A stretch of 43,625 nucleotides of DNA from Paraferrimonas sp. SM1919 (GTDB taxonomy: Bacteria; Pseudomonadota; Gammaproteobacteria; Enterobacterales; Shewanellaceae): assembly GCF_010993985.1 (NCBI RefSeq), contig NZ_WINH01000031.1, forward strand, positions 1 through 43,625, read 5' to 3'. A program made the translations under genes and the position numbers. The notes beneath the pieces are model-generated. The model was not told where the DNA came from, ran no database searches, and was given only the letters and a program-made list of their open reading frames with translations. Positions 9,059-17,973 of this stretch are shown here, piece after piece; the stretch's first letter is position 1; each line of letters begins with the position of its first letter.

Positions 9059-9629
9059 AATTTTCGCTGGTAAACTCGTTATCAAGATTAACCACGACTT
9101 CGAACTCTCCCCCTGAAAATTCAATTTGGCATGGGTAACCACTGCGTTTAAGTAACTTGACCATGGCACGGTTGGTTCCTTGGATCATGGCGACCACCGT
9201 TTTGATGCCGACTTGCTTGCCCATTAACAGTAAATGTTTTACTAAGACTGCCCCAATCCCTTGTTTTTGGAAGTCATCAGACACAATACACGACAGTTCA
9301 GCGGTGTCACTGGTGTCCCCTAGCTTGACTAACCTGCCGGCGGCGACCAACTGGTTTGAAGCCCCATGAAACACAGAAATCGCGAAGGTTTTTTGATAAT
9401 CAATGTCAGTAAATTCATGTAACTCATCAATGCTGGGCTCGGCGATCACTTGAAAAAATCGCATATACAGAGTGCGTTCAGAAAGGGTGTGATAAAGGTC
9501 CAGCATGGCGTATTTGTCATGGGCGTGCATGGCTTTTAGTGTCAGCTCTAAATGGCTGTGACTGACATCCATTTCATAATAGTTCTGTGCTTTATGAAGC
9601 GGCGCTGGGGGGGGCTCAGTGGCTAACAA
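9057..9629 (-). CDS. GNAT-family N-acetyltransferase
   Basis: The product (190 residues from the chosen start) carries a single GNAT domain. LSERTLYMRFF near residue 55 resembles the acetyltransferase part of Pat-type protein acetylases. The acetyl-CoA-binding turn QKQGIGAVLV lies near residue 130, followed by TNRAMVKLLKRSGY, typical of the last helix and strand. I chose TTG at 9629 because AAGGAAGG lies five bases upstream; the alternative TTG at 9647 would swallow that ribosome site. The first 20 residues are Pro/Ala-rich and poorly conserved. The acetylated substrate (protein lysine or small molecule) cannot be told. There is no cyclic-nucleotide or CoA-ligase domain as in full-length Pat proteins. 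Confidence 0.85.
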   Translation of the reverse strand: MLATEPPPAPLHKAQNYYEMDVSHSHLELTLKAMHAHDKYAMLDLYHTLSERTLYMRFFQVIAEPSIDELHEFTDIDYQKTFAISVFHGASNQLVAAGRLVKLGDTSDTAELSCIVSDDFQKQGIGAVLVKHLLLMGKQVGIKTVVAMIQGTNRAMVKLLKRSGYPCQIEFSGGEFEVVVNLDNEFTSEN

Positions 9630-9701
9630 ATTGACCTTCCTTAACAAACGTTTTGATTAAATCGGTGTTCTTGTTATTCTGCACATATCTTTAATAAGCT
9701 A

Positions 9702-10574
9702 ATGATAAGCATAATGAAAAATATACTATCTGGCAAAGTTGCCGCAGGATTTTGGCGACTTTGTGATTGGCACATGTCAACCAAGCAATTACAAAGCTAC
9801 ACTGAAGCCCTGTTAGCACGCGGGATCACGGTGATGGATCATGCTGATATCTATGGTGCAGGTCAGGCCGAAGCCCAGTTTGGAACCATGCTTAAACAAG
9901 CCCCCTCATTGCGAGAGCAAATGGTATTAGTGTCAAAATGTGGGGTGACCTTGCCAAGTTCTGAGCAGTTGTTTACCCAAGCGGCGGCCTATGACAACTC
10001 TAAAGCTTATATCATTTCCCAAGTAGAGCGCTCACTTACCAGCCTTAATAGTGATCATTTAGATTTATTATTGGTGCATCGCCCAGACTATTTGATGCAG
10101 CACGATGAAATCGCCGAGGCGATGCTGAGTCTTCAACAGCAGGGTAAAGTAAAAACCTTTGGGGTGTCTAACTTTGATCCTGTCGATGTGGCCGAGCTTA
10201 AGAAGCACATTCCTTTGCAAACCAACCAAATTGAACTGTCAGTGGTCGAGCCAAAATCGGTATTGAATCGTGAATTAGTGCATTATCAAAATGATATGGT
10301 GACCATGGCTTGGTCACCTTTTGCAGGGGGGCGGTTATTTAATGCCAATGCCCGTTTAGCACAGGCATTAATGGCGGTGGCAAAAGCCCATGACGCGACA
10401 GTCCCGCAAATCGCTTTAGCGTGGATTTACGCCTTGCCTCAGGCGATTTTACCGGTATTAGGAACCGGTAAAATTGAACGAGTAGATGAGGCCTTAGGCG
10501 CTGCAGAAATCCCATTGACTAAACGCCAATGGTATTACTTGCTGGAAGCCTCTACGGGCGTGTCGGTGCCTTAG
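9702..10574 (+). CDS. ydhF: Aldo/keto reductase of the YdhF type
   Basis: This 290-residue cytosolic NADPH-dependent oxidoreductase matches the E. coli YdhF pattern from FWRLCDWHMS through the conserved TKRQWYYLL tail. The catalytic tetrad is visible: Asp and Tyr in MDHADIYG, Lys in LVSKCGV, and His in LLLVHRPD. FGVSNF and AWSPFAGGRLF line the substrate and cofactor pocket, and LGTGKIERV is the usual phosphate-binding segment. Two start codons are possible (ATG at 9702 or ATG at 9714); neither has a strong ribosome site. The physiological substrate of YdhF-type enzymes is not known. The stop codon lies only 3 bp from the convergent yeaD stop. Confidence 0.93.
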   Translation: MISIMKNILSGKVAAGFWRLCDWHMSTKQLQSYTEALLARGITVMDHADIYGAGQAEAQFGTMLKQAPSLREQMVLVSKCGVTLPSSEQLFTQAAAYDNSKAYIISQVERSLTSLNSDHLDLLLVHRPDYLMQHDEIAEAMLSLQQQGKVKTFGVSNFDPVDVAELKKHIPLQTNQIELSVVEPKSVLNRELVHYQNDMVTMAWSPFAGGRLFNANARLAQALMAVAKAHDATVPQIALAWIYALPQAILPVLGTGKIERVDEALGAAEIPLTKRQWYYLLEASTGVSVP

Positions 10575-10577
10575 GCT

Positions 10578-11417
10578 TTAGATTACTTCGAGGCTGAAGC
10601 CATGTTGGTGGCTTTGGCCTGGCGCTAAGCTAATGGCGTCTTTGCCAATGTTACCTGATTCTAGGCACAGCATTTGTAAATAACCTAAATCATCAAAGTC
10701 AGCCATGGCCTTGGCTTTCTCAGCCCAAGGGTTCCACAGTACACAACTGTTTGATTGGTAACGGGTCATTTTTAATTTCGCTTTAGGGCTGTTTATGATT
10801 TGGCTTTGTAAGCTTGGGTAATAGACCCTATCTACCTCTTGATCGATGGTCATTAACCTAGTGGCTTGGGTATGTTCTTGGGCGAATTCTACATAAGACG
10901 TGTTGGCTAAACCTTCAATGTGGGTTTGGCTAATATCTTCAATATCAAAGTAAGTGTGCAGTGCTTGGCTGATTTCGATCGTTTGTTGGCTGTCGTTAAA
11001 GTTGATGATCTCCACCTTTAATTGCTTACCAAAACTAAAGTGTAATTCCACCTTGTGACCCGTTGGCCAATGGTTGGCTTGAACAATCGACTCATCTAAA
11101 AATAGTTTGACCACCACCGCTTGAGCGGACTCTTCAATGGCTTTTATGGTCCAACTATTGGTGCGTGCAAAACCGTGTTGCGGCAAGCTTGGTTCAGCAG
11201 CGGGCCCAAACCATGGCCAACAGATTGGGATCCCACCACGAATGGCCTTATCCGATTGAAACTGTGCCGATGGCGACATCCATAGCAGGTTATCGTGTCC
11301 TTTGGGGGCATATTTAGTGACATGGGCACCATGAAGATAGATTTCAGCTTCACAATATTCATTGTTGATGGCTAAAAACTCTAAGCCGTTATTGCTATGA
11401 AAGTTTACGCTAGACAT
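10578..11417 (-). CDS. yeaD: Glucose-6-phosphate 1-epimerase-like protein YeaD
   Basis: The 279-residue protein belongs to the D-hexose-6-phosphate mutarotase branch of the aldose 1-epimerase fold. Visible family marks are LHGAHVTKY, the phosphate-binding KAIRGGIPICWPWFG, the catalytic His region LPQHGFART, the HTYFDI segment, and the catalytic Glu in CLESGNIG followed by APGQSHQHGFSL. It would interconvert anomers of hexose 6-phosphates in the cytosol. I chose ATG at 11417, with GGAGTG seven bases upstream; a longer reading frame upstream has no support. In E. coli yeaD lies next to gapA; here it lies beside a YdhF-type reductase and a secreted lyase, with no clear functional link. Confidence 0.94.
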   Translation of the reverse strand: MSSVNFHSNNGLEFLAINNEYCEAEIYLHGAHVTKYAPKGHDNLLWMSPSAQFQSDKAIRGGIPICWPWFGPAAEPSLPQHGFARTNSWTIKAIEESAQAVVVKLFLDESIVQANHWPTGHKVELHFSFGKQLKVEIINFNDSQQTIEISQALHTYFDIEDISQTHIEGLANTSYVEFAQEHTQATRLMTIDQEVDRVYYPSLQSQIINSPKAKLKMTRYQSNSCVLWNPWAEKAKAMADFDDLGYLQMLCLESGNIGKDAISLAPGQSHQHGFSLEVI

Positions 11418-11581
11418 ACAGCACTCCATTGCATAACCCACCGTTGCGGTGAGGAAATATATTAAGTTGCTTCTATTGTAGTGCGAAGATGTTTGCATGT
11501 GAACTAATAACCATAATTGCCTTTACTTTATTGTTATAAATTGAAAAGTTAACTTTTTTATTCATTAGTAGGGACGTTGGC

Positions 11582-13615
11582 ATGTTAACAAACTGGCTTT
11601 ACTTTGCATTTTTAGCGGTGGCAGTGAGTCTGCCCGTTAAGGCGCTAGAGCAATTACAAAATCCTCTTTCAAAACAACAGGCGCTTGCGCCGAGTAAGGC
11701 ATTTGCAAAAGATTATGTGTTGCAAGTGCTTAAACAGCCAGTTTCTAGCGAAAGAGCCCAAGCAATTTTGAGCAAAATAGATTTAACTCAGCCTCGCTTG
11801 CATGGGGTAAAAGCCTTGGTCGATGCTGAAAACTTCCAAGCCGCCTTAACCGCATTACTTAGGCATTATCAAGATAAGCAATTTGTCACCCAGCTTGATG
11901 ATAGGATCTCTGCATTTGACCGTAACATCGCCGATGATGCTCTGAGCCATTACCTGTTAGGTAATAAGAAAAGCTACCCGACCACTTTTAGAGGCATTGA
12001 AATTGACTGGCACGGGCCAGGTTTTTTTCAAGGGAAAGAAATTACTGCTTTAGAGTGGGGCTACCAATACAATCGTCAGTTTGCGCTAAAGCCTTTAGCA
12101 AAGTTATTTAAATCCACCGCCAATGAAGATTACGCCTTTGAATGGGCTTATCAGATCCTTTCCTATAAAGCGGCTAACCTGCCAATCGCCAATAATGCAC
12201 CAAAACGGGTCCGTCGAGGAATGGAAACCTATTATCGTTTACAAGGCATTACCTTAGGGATTGGACCTTTGCTTAAGTGGCCTGAATTTAATGAAACTCT
12301 GTTGGTCGAACTGCTAGAGAGCATCCATCACCAAAGCGAACATGTTCGGTCAGTTTATGCCAAAAGGGGCAATCACCTGGTGGGGGAATTGATGGAAGTT
12401 TTTCAGGTTGGGGCGCTGTTTGATGAATTTAAGCACGCTGCACAATGGCGCCAAGACGGCATAACACGAATACCTGAAATGATGTTCTCTGAAAGTTATA
12501 GCGATGGCATGAATAAGGAGTTGGTCTTTAGCTATCACACCATGTATTTGAGACTTTACACTCAGTTTTTAGAACTGGTAACAAAATTAGGCTATCAACA
12601 GGCATTACCTAAAGACTACCTGAGTCACTTGAAGAAAATGTATCAGTATCCGTTAGCCATGGTCATGCCCGATCTTTCCTACCCTCAGTTTGGAGATGGT
12701 TGGAAACAAGCAGGCTATTATCGAAGAACCTTTGCCAAGGCTGCTCAGTTATTTCCTGAAGAGCCCGCTTTTGCCTTTTATGCCAGTAAAGGCAAACAGG
12801 GGCGGCCACCTGCCCAAAAATTATTCAGTTATCCAGAAAGTGGGTTTTATGCCCTGCGACAGGGCTTTGATAACGATGATACTGTGGTGGTGCTAAAAAA
12901 CGGTGCAGGTGAAGGTTGGTGGCATGATCAACCAGATAACATGACTTTTACTTTGCGGGCCCTTGGCCGCGAGTTTATGAATGATTCTGGGTCATTTATC
13001 TATGGCAGCAAAGATCCCCAGATGATCAAGCAAAGGGAATGGTTTAGAAAAACCAGTTCCCATCAAACCTTAACCCTAAATGGCGAAAATGCTGCCCGCA
13101 AGCCCAGCCATATCAAGTCAGTAGTGGCAGACTATGGTTTGTCTGTGGTGGTGGAAAATCAAAGTTATCCGCAGTTAACCCATCGTCGTTCAATGACTTT
13201 GTTAGATGATCAATATGTGGTGATTTATGATCAGGCAATAGGCACTGCCCAAGGGCAAGTGCAACTCAATTTTCAATTGGTTCCCTCTGCGGTAGCAATC
13301 GATAAACCCGCACTTGCGGTAACCACCGAGTTTGCCGATGGCACCAATGTGACCGTGCAAACCTTTGCGCTGCAGGCAGAGAACCCGCAATTACAGCAAG
13401 CTGAGGGCTATATTTCCTATCAGCAAACTAAAAAGCAGCCAAGACCGGCATGGCAGATTGTTCAGCAAAAGACCGAGACAGAATTAGCCTGGTTAACGGT
13501 CATTGCCCCTTTCTCTGGTGAAAAACCAGCCATTGCGGCGACCCTAAACCAAGCTGGGGAGCACAATAAGTATCAAATTAACATTGGTGATAAGGCCTAT
13601 CATTTTACGCTTTAA
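11582..13615 (+). CDS. Secreted heparinase II/III-family lyase (PL12-like)
   Basis: The 677-residue product has a signal peptide (residues 1-21, ending in VKA), an all-alpha N-terminal domain (about 30-400, with ALEWGYQYNRQF as the typical entry and RGNHLVGE in the cleft) and a beta-sandwich C-terminal domain. WWHDQPDNMTFTL contains the conserved His (448), and it is followed by GREFMNDSGSF and WFRKTSSHQTLTL, the pattern of PL12 heparin-sulfate lyases. By family knowledge it would cleave acidic polysaccharide by beta-elimination in the periplasm. The real substrate could be a marine glycan instead of heparan sulfate. No sulfatase, transporter or glucuronyl hydrolase gene is nearby, so it is not part of a visible utilisation locus. 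A PL15/PL17-type alginate lyase is less likely given the motif order. Confidence 0.82.
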   Translation: MLTNWLYFAFLAVAVSLPVKALEQLQNPLSKQQALAPSKAFAKDYVLQVLKQPVSSERAQAILSKIDLTQPRLHGVKALVDAENFQAALTALLRHYQDKQFVTQLDDRISAFDRNIADDALSHYLLGNKKSYPTTFRGIEIDWHGPGFFQGKEITALEWGYQYNRQFALKPLAKLFKSTANEDYAFEWAYQILSYKAANLPIANNAPKRVRRGMETYYRLQGITLGIGPLLKWPEFNETLLVELLESIHHQSEHVRSVYAKRGNHLVGELMEVFQVGALFDEFKHAAQWRQDGITRIPEMMFSESYSDGMNKELVFSYHTMYLRLYTQFLELVTKLGYQQALPKDYLSHLKKMYQYPLAMVMPDLSYPQFGDGWKQAGYYRRTFAKAAQLFPEEPAFAFYASKGKQGRPPAQKLFSYPESGFYALRQGFDNDDTVVVLKNGAGEGWWHDQPDNMTFTLRALGREFMNDSGSFIYGSKDPQMIKQREWFRKTSSHQTLTLNGENAARKPSHIKSVVADYGLSVVVENQSYPQLTHRRSMTLLDDQYVVIYDQAIGTAQGQVQLNFQLVPSAVAIDKPALAVTTEFADGTNVTVQTFALQAENPQLQQAEGYISYQQTKKQPRPAWQIVQQKTETELAWLTVIAPFSGEKPAIAATLNQAGEHNKYQINIGDKAYHFTL

Positions 13616-13636
13616 TAAGCGCAGCTGCCTGTTTTG

Positions 13637-13672
13637 ACGGCTTACCAGCGCAGCGCGGGTAAGCCGTTTTGT
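13637..13672 (+). terminator. Probable terminator of the heparinase gene
   Basis: A perfect 10-bp stem ACGGCTTACC (13637-13646) with GGTAAGCCGT (13658-13667) encloses an 11-nt GC-rich loop and is followed by a short T run (TTTTG). It lies 21 bp after the stop. Confidence 0.65.
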
Positions 13673-13782
13673 CGATAACACGGATGAAATGCCCCTTTAA
13701 CCCCTCTGAGGTGACAGACAAAACTTGAGGTCTGATTGGGAAGTAATCATAATATGTCTCGAATTTACAGGAGCCCTTTAAA

Positions 13783-14331
13783 ATGAAAAAAGCCGTATTT
13801 CTCGACCGTGATGGTGTGATTAATGTCGATCATGGTTATGTTGGCAAGCAAGATGACTTCGACTTTATTGATGGGGTGTTCGAGGCCTGTTTAAAGCTCA
13901 AACAAATGGGCTATCTATTAGTGTTAGTGACTAATCAGTCAGGCATTGGCCGTGGTTATTATTCGGAAGATGACTTTCATACGCTGACAGAGTGGATGGA
14001 CTGGAACTTTGTCGATAAAGGCGTCGAATTTGATGGCATTTATTATTGTCCCCACCATCCACAACAAGCCCTAGGTGACTACCAGCAAGATTGCGAATGT
14101 CGCAAACCAAAACCTGGAATGCTGCTTTCTGCCCAGCGCCACCTTAAAATTGATATGGCCAATTCGATCATGATTGGTGACAGTATTTCAGATATGCAGG
14201 CGGCCATCAGTGCAGAAGTGGGCCAGCGTTATTTAGTGACCAGCGATGAAGATAAACTGCAGCAAGCCGCGGCATTAATTTCTGGCCATGGCAGCAACTT
14301 GCTTGAAGTCGTCAACAATTGTATCGGCTAA
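13783..14331 (+). CDS. gmhB: D-glycero-beta-D-manno-heptose 1,7-bisphosphate 7-phosphatase
   Basis: The 182-residue HAD phosphatase begins MKKAVFLDRDGVINVD, with the nucleophile Asp8 and general acid Asp10. Motif II lies in VTNQSGIGRGYY and motif IV in MIGDSISDMQ. The zinc-binding loop CPHHP...CECRKPKPG is diagnostic for GmhB. It removes the 7-phosphate from heptose bisphosphate in ADP-heptose synthesis for the lipopolysaccharide core. The length matches E. coli GmhB (191). It has an AGGAG ribosome site, its own leader and a terminator right after, so it is transcribed alone. The other heptose genes are not in the window. Confidence 0.97.
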   Translation: MKKAVFLDRDGVINVDHGYVGKQDDFDFIDGVFEACLKLKQMGYLLVLVTNQSGIGRGYYSEDDFHTLTEWMDWNFVDKGVEFDGIYYCPHHPQQALGDYQQDCECRKPKPGMLLSAQRHLKIDMANSIMIGDSISDMQAAISAEVGQRYLVTSDEDKLQQAAALISGHGSNLLEVVNNCIG

Positions 14332-14353
14332 GGCAATCAGCTTAATACCCTAT

Positions 14354-14382
14354 AAGGCTCCTAATTGGGGCCTTTATTTTTT
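14354..14382 (+). terminator. Rho-independent terminator of gmhB
   Basis: AAGGCTCC (14354-14361) pairs with GGGGCCTT (14367-14374), one pair being G-U, around a 5-nt loop, followed by TATTTTTTG. It starts 22 bp after the stop. Confidence 0.82.
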
Positions 14383-14473
14383 GATGGTTGTTTAATTGGC
14401 AAAGGGCTGCTGTGGGCAACAGCATTGCTGGGCTTGGGCCCTATCGTTCAAAGCCGCGCATTGCTGCTAGTCG

Positions 14474-14590
14474 TTATTTTGTAGGAGGAATTAAATCTGG
14501 TAACCACAACGCAATAAATTCTTCCGCCCCTTGTTGGGTCATGCCATCACTTTCCATAAGATGTTTAAGCACTTCATCATACTGTTCCAT
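14474..14590 (-). CDS. Small 38-residue acidic protein
   Basis: On the minus strand an ATG at 14590 preceded by GGAGAG (four bases away) opens a 38-codon frame ending in TAA at 14474-14476. The product begins MEQYDEVLKHLMESDGM, continues with TQQGAEEFIALWLPDL and ends IPPTK. It looks like two short amphipathic helices: acidic, no Cys, no signal peptide. It fills most of the interval 14332-14716 between the gmhB terminator and the ABC exporter gene (stop at 14717) and is read in the same direction as the exporter. The strong ribosome site, the protein-like composition and the lack of any competing frame argue for a real gene. I do not recognise a family, so no function is proposed. Confidence 0.6.
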   Translation of the reverse strand: MEQYDEVLKHLMESDGMTQQGAEEFIALWLPDLIPPTK

Positions 14591-14716
14591 GAGACTCTCC
14601 GTTGTTGTTGGCCTGTTTAAAAGCTAGCCCAAGGGAGTGGGAAATGAGAAATATGCTTTGTATAAATTTAGAATGATATTATAACAAACGGTTATTTGAC
14701 GAATTGGGCTTATCCG

Positions 14717-16444
14717 CTACTGCAATAACTGACTGGCCGCTAATTTTTGGTAAAGTTTCGATTTTTCTAATAATTGAGTGTGGCTACCACAATCAATGAT
14801 GGCTCCTTGATCCATGACCAAGATGATATCCGCTTCGATAACCGTGCTCAGGCGATGGGCGATGGTAATGCTGGTGGTGGTTTTTAGTAAGCTTGCTAAA
14901 GTTGTTTGGATGGCTTTTTCACTGACGCCATCTAAAGCGCTGGTGGCTTCATCGAATAACAATATCGGTCTTTGACTGAGCAAAGCACGAGCAATGGCTA
15001 ATCGTTGCTTCTGTCCCCCTGAGAGATTGACGCCGCGTTCCCCAAGTTGGCTATGATAACCCTCCGCCAGTTGTTCGATAAATTCGTCACAATAGGCCTG
15101 CTTACAGGCTAGGATGACTTCTGCTTCGGTTGCATCAGGGCGAGCAAAGCGAACATTATCAATGACTGACATGGCGAAGATCACACTGTCTTGAGACACC
15201 ACCGCAAACTGTTTTCTGATGTCTTCTAGGCGATAGCTGCAAATGGCTTTACCATCAAATAAAATTTGCCCTGATGTGGCGTCATAAAACCGCTGCAGTA
15301 AATTAATTAAGGTGCTTTTTCCTGCGCCACTGGGGCCAACGATGGCAATTCGCTGGCCTTGCTCGATGGTGAGATTGATCCCTTTTAACGCGGCAACATT
15401 GCCATCAAAGCTAAAGTTCACATCAGTAAATTGGATCTGCTGCACGCTATTTAAGGGGGCAGGGTTGGCGCTTTGCGTTAATGATGAGGTTTGACTGGCA
15501 AGGTGTCTTAAGCGATCACTGGCGCCAAGGGCTTTTTGTACTTCGGAAGCGACCTCACTAATGGTGGCACTGGCGCCGGCAACCATTAAGGCGTAAAACA
15601 AGAAAGCGGTTAATTCGCCGGGGCTAAGTTTACCGCTGGCGACATCGGTTAAGCCAATCACCACCAGTCCCAATAAGCACATACTGGAAATAAACATAAC
15701 CACTGCAATCAGCAGTGCCCTTATGGCGATCCTTGATTTGGCCGAACGCAAAATTTGATTCAAGCACTGGCTGAAGTAATTCAAGCTGGCGCTTTGATGA
15801 TTATAGGCCTGCACGGTTTTGATTTCATGCAAAGACTCATCAATAAAGGCTCCCATATCGGCCACTTTATCTTGGTTATGAGAGGATTTAGCCCTTACTT
15901 TTCGCCCCAATATTAAGATTGGTAAAAACACCAGTGGGATAGCAGCAATAATGATCAGGGTCATTTTAATGCTGCTGATTGCCATCAATAGCAGCCCGCC
16001 TATTAGGGTTACCCCTGAGCGCAGAGTCATCGAAAAACTTGAGCTGACCACATTTTGAACGAGGGTAATGTCCGCCGTAAAACGGGAGATGACTTCGCCG
16101 GTTCTTTCGGTTTTAAAGAAGCGTTGATCTAGGTTAATTAAACTGGCAAACACATTATAGCGAATGTCATTGCTGATTTTCTCCCCCAGCAAGCTCATCA
16201 AATAAAAGCGACCATAGGTGGCTATTGAGCTGAACATGATAATGACCGCCATGATTGCCACCAGTTGCAGTAATTCGCTCGAGCTGCTTTTATCAGCATC
16301 GATGACCAGTTTTATGATTTGTCCCAAGCTGAGCCAGGCCAGTGACGCAATAAATAAAAAAATGACTGCCCAGGTGGCTTGGGTTTTGTACGGCTTAATA
16401 AAGTTCACTAGCCACTTGCTGGTCGACCCTGATGTGTTAGACAT
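14717..16444 (-). CDS. ABC exporter, fused permease and ATPase (MsbA-like)
   Basis: This 575-residue half-transporter has an N-terminal type I exporter membrane domain with six predicted helices (about 20-310), including the family's FFKTERTGEVISRF coupling segment. The ATPase domain (about 335-575) has Walker A GPSGAGKST, Q-loop VSQDSVIFAMSV, signature LSGGQKQRLAIARAL, Walker B ILLFDEATSALD, and the His switch in TIAHRLS. All catalytic motifs are intact, so it should work as a homodimer exporting a lipid, peptide or drug from the cytosol. It resembles MsbA and multidrug exporters, but nothing nearby fixes the substrate. The gene starts with ATG at 16444 and is divergent from gltS. Confidence 0.92.
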   Translation of the reverse strand: MSNTSGSTSKWLVNFIKPYKTQATWAVIFLFIASLAWLSLGQIIKLVIDADKSSSSELLQLVAIMAVIIMFSSIATYGRFYLMSLLGEKISNDIRYNVFASLINLDQRFFKTERTGEVISRFTADITLVQNVVSSSFSMTLRSGVTLIGGLLLMAISSIKMTLIIIAAIPLVFLPILILGRKVRAKSSHNQDKVADMGAFIDESLHEIKTVQAYNHQSASLNYFSQCLNQILRSAKSRIAIRALLIAVVMFISSMCLLGLVVIGLTDVASGKLSPGELTAFLFYALMVAGASATISEVASEVQKALGASDRLRHLASQTSSLTQSANPAPLNSVQQIQFTDVNFSFDGNVAALKGINLTIEQGQRIAIVGPSGAGKSTLINLLQRFYDATSGQILFDGKAICSYRLEDIRKQFAVVSQDSVIFAMSVIDNVRFARPDATEAEVILACKQAYCDEFIEQLAEGYHSQLGERGVNLSGGQKQRLAIARALLSQRPILLFDEATSALDGVSEKAIQTTLASLLKTTTSITIAHRLSTVIEADIILVMDQGAIIDCGSHTQLLEKSKLYQKLAASQLLQ

Positions 16445-16598
16445 AAATGATTTTAAAGTTGTTTACGACAGATAAGCCCATCTTAGCCTGTGCAGGATCA
16501 TCCATAAAGTGGAATTTTTTTAGTCTCTGAGCTTATTTTTCTTATAAATCGTCTAGGCTTAAGTGATTAATAATTAAAAAATACGGGCAGCCTTTGCT

Positions 16599-17831
16599 AT
16601 GAAACAGTGTGAACAAGCAATCCAGATTGGCACTATTGAATCATTACTGATTGCCATTTTAGTATTGTTCATTGGTCACTGGATAAATAGAAATGTAAGA
16701 GTTTTCAAAAAATATAATATCCCAGAGCCAATCATTGGCGGCTTAGTGGTTGCCGCTATCATTACTTTCACTCACTTCCAGCAAGTTGAGATTTGCTTTT
16801 CTTTGCCAATGAAAGACACCTTAATGTTGATGTTTTTCTCAACCGTGGGGTTGGCGGCAAGTTATAAATTATTGCTTAAGGGGGGCTCGAAAGTCTTCAT
16901 CTTCTTAGGCATCGTTTCACTGTATATTGTGGTGCAAAATTTTGTTGGGGTTTCCATGGCAGAGTTGATGGGTCAGGAGCCTTACTTTGGTTTGATTGGT
17001 GGTTCAATCACCCTCTCTGGAGGGCATGGTACCGGGGCCGCTTGGGCGGCAACCTTTAAAGAAGATTACGGCATTCAAACCATTGAGTTAGCAATGGCAG
17101 CGGCCACATTTGGGTTAATCATGGGGGGGATCATCGGTGGCCCAGTGGCGCAAAGATTAATTGATAAACATGGTTTGGTTTCTAAATATGGCATCCACGG
17201 TAACCACCACATCGATCACCCAGATCTTGTCACTTACGATTCTTTAGAAGAAGATAGAGTGACGGCAAAAAGCATATTGGAAACGCTTTTTGTGTTGTTA
17301 ATATGTGTCGCGGGTGCTAAAGCCATTGGCCACTTAGTCGAATCCTATGAGTTGACGGCCTTAGAGATGCCTGAGTTTGTTTATGCACTATTTTTGGGGG
17401 TAGTGATCACCAATATCACTGAGTTAACCCGCGGTTACAAAGTGAACAATGAATGTGTCGATGTCTTGGGTACCGTTTCATTATCTCTGTTTCTAGCAAT
17501 GGCATTGATGAGTTTAAGGTTATGGGAAATCTTTGATTTGGCCTTACCGATGCTAGCGATTTTATTAGTACAGACCGTTATTCTGGCGTTATTTGCCTAT
17601 TTTGTTACTTTCCGCTTGATGGGCTCAAATTATGATGCGGCGGTGATGGCGGGTGGTCATTGTGGTTTTGGTATGGGAGCAACGCCAACGGCAGTAATGA
17701 ATATGGGCGCATTGGTGACCAGAAATGGCCCTTCACCTCAGGCGTTTATGGTGGTGCCAATTGTTGGGGCGTTCTTTATTGATTTGGTTAATGTCATCAT
17801 TTTACAGACTTATATTGCCATTTTGATGTAG
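16599..17831 (+). CDS. gltS: Sodium/glutamate symporter GltS
   Basis: The 410-residue inner-membrane protein has about ten to twelve hydrophobic segments and the duplicated GltS fold. Conserved family stretches include NIPEPIIGGL in the first repeat, GGSITLSGGHGTGAAWA in the first re-entrant loop and AGGHCGFGMGATPTAVMNM in the second. By family knowledge it imports glutamate together with sodium. The length agrees with E. coli GltS (401). The N-terminus MKQCEQAIQIGTIESLL is slightly longer than usual. It is divergent from the ABC exporter and followed, 142 bp later, by an aminotransferase on the same strand, which could use the imported amino acid. Confidence 0.96.
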   Translation: MKQCEQAIQIGTIESLLIAILVLFIGHWINRNVRVFKKYNIPEPIIGGLVVAAIITFTHFQQVEICFSLPMKDTLMLMFFSTVGLAASYKLLLKGGSKVFIFLGIVSLYIVVQNFVGVSMAELMGQEPYFGLIGGSITLSGGHGTGAAWAATFKEDYGIQTIELAMAAATFGLIMGGIIGGPVAQRLIDKHGLVSKYGIHGNHHIDHPDLVTYDSLEEDRVTAKSILETLFVLLICVAGAKAIGHLVESYELTALEMPEFVYALFLGVVITNITELTRGYKVNNECVDVLGTVSLSLFLAMALMSLRLWEIFDLALPMLAILLVQTVILALFAYFVTFRLMGSNYDAAVMAGGHCGFGMGATPTAVMNMGALVTRNGPSPQAFMVVPIVGAFFIDLVNVIILQTYIAILM

Positions 17832-17973
17832 TGTTTTTTGTTCAAAAATATTCCTCTAGGGCGTTACTTGAGTAAAAATAATTAAGATCTTAGATTTTCG
17901 CTAAATATTTCAGTGCGTTTTCGCTCAAAGCTTTGTAACCTATGAGCAATCTTCATTTACAGGAAAGTAGTTA

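Noticed and set aside
14388..14627. Plus-strand 79-residue frame after gmhB
   Set aside because: It lacks a ribosome site and has a Ser/Arg-rich antisense composition. The minus strand of the same interval holds the better-supported 38-residue gene.
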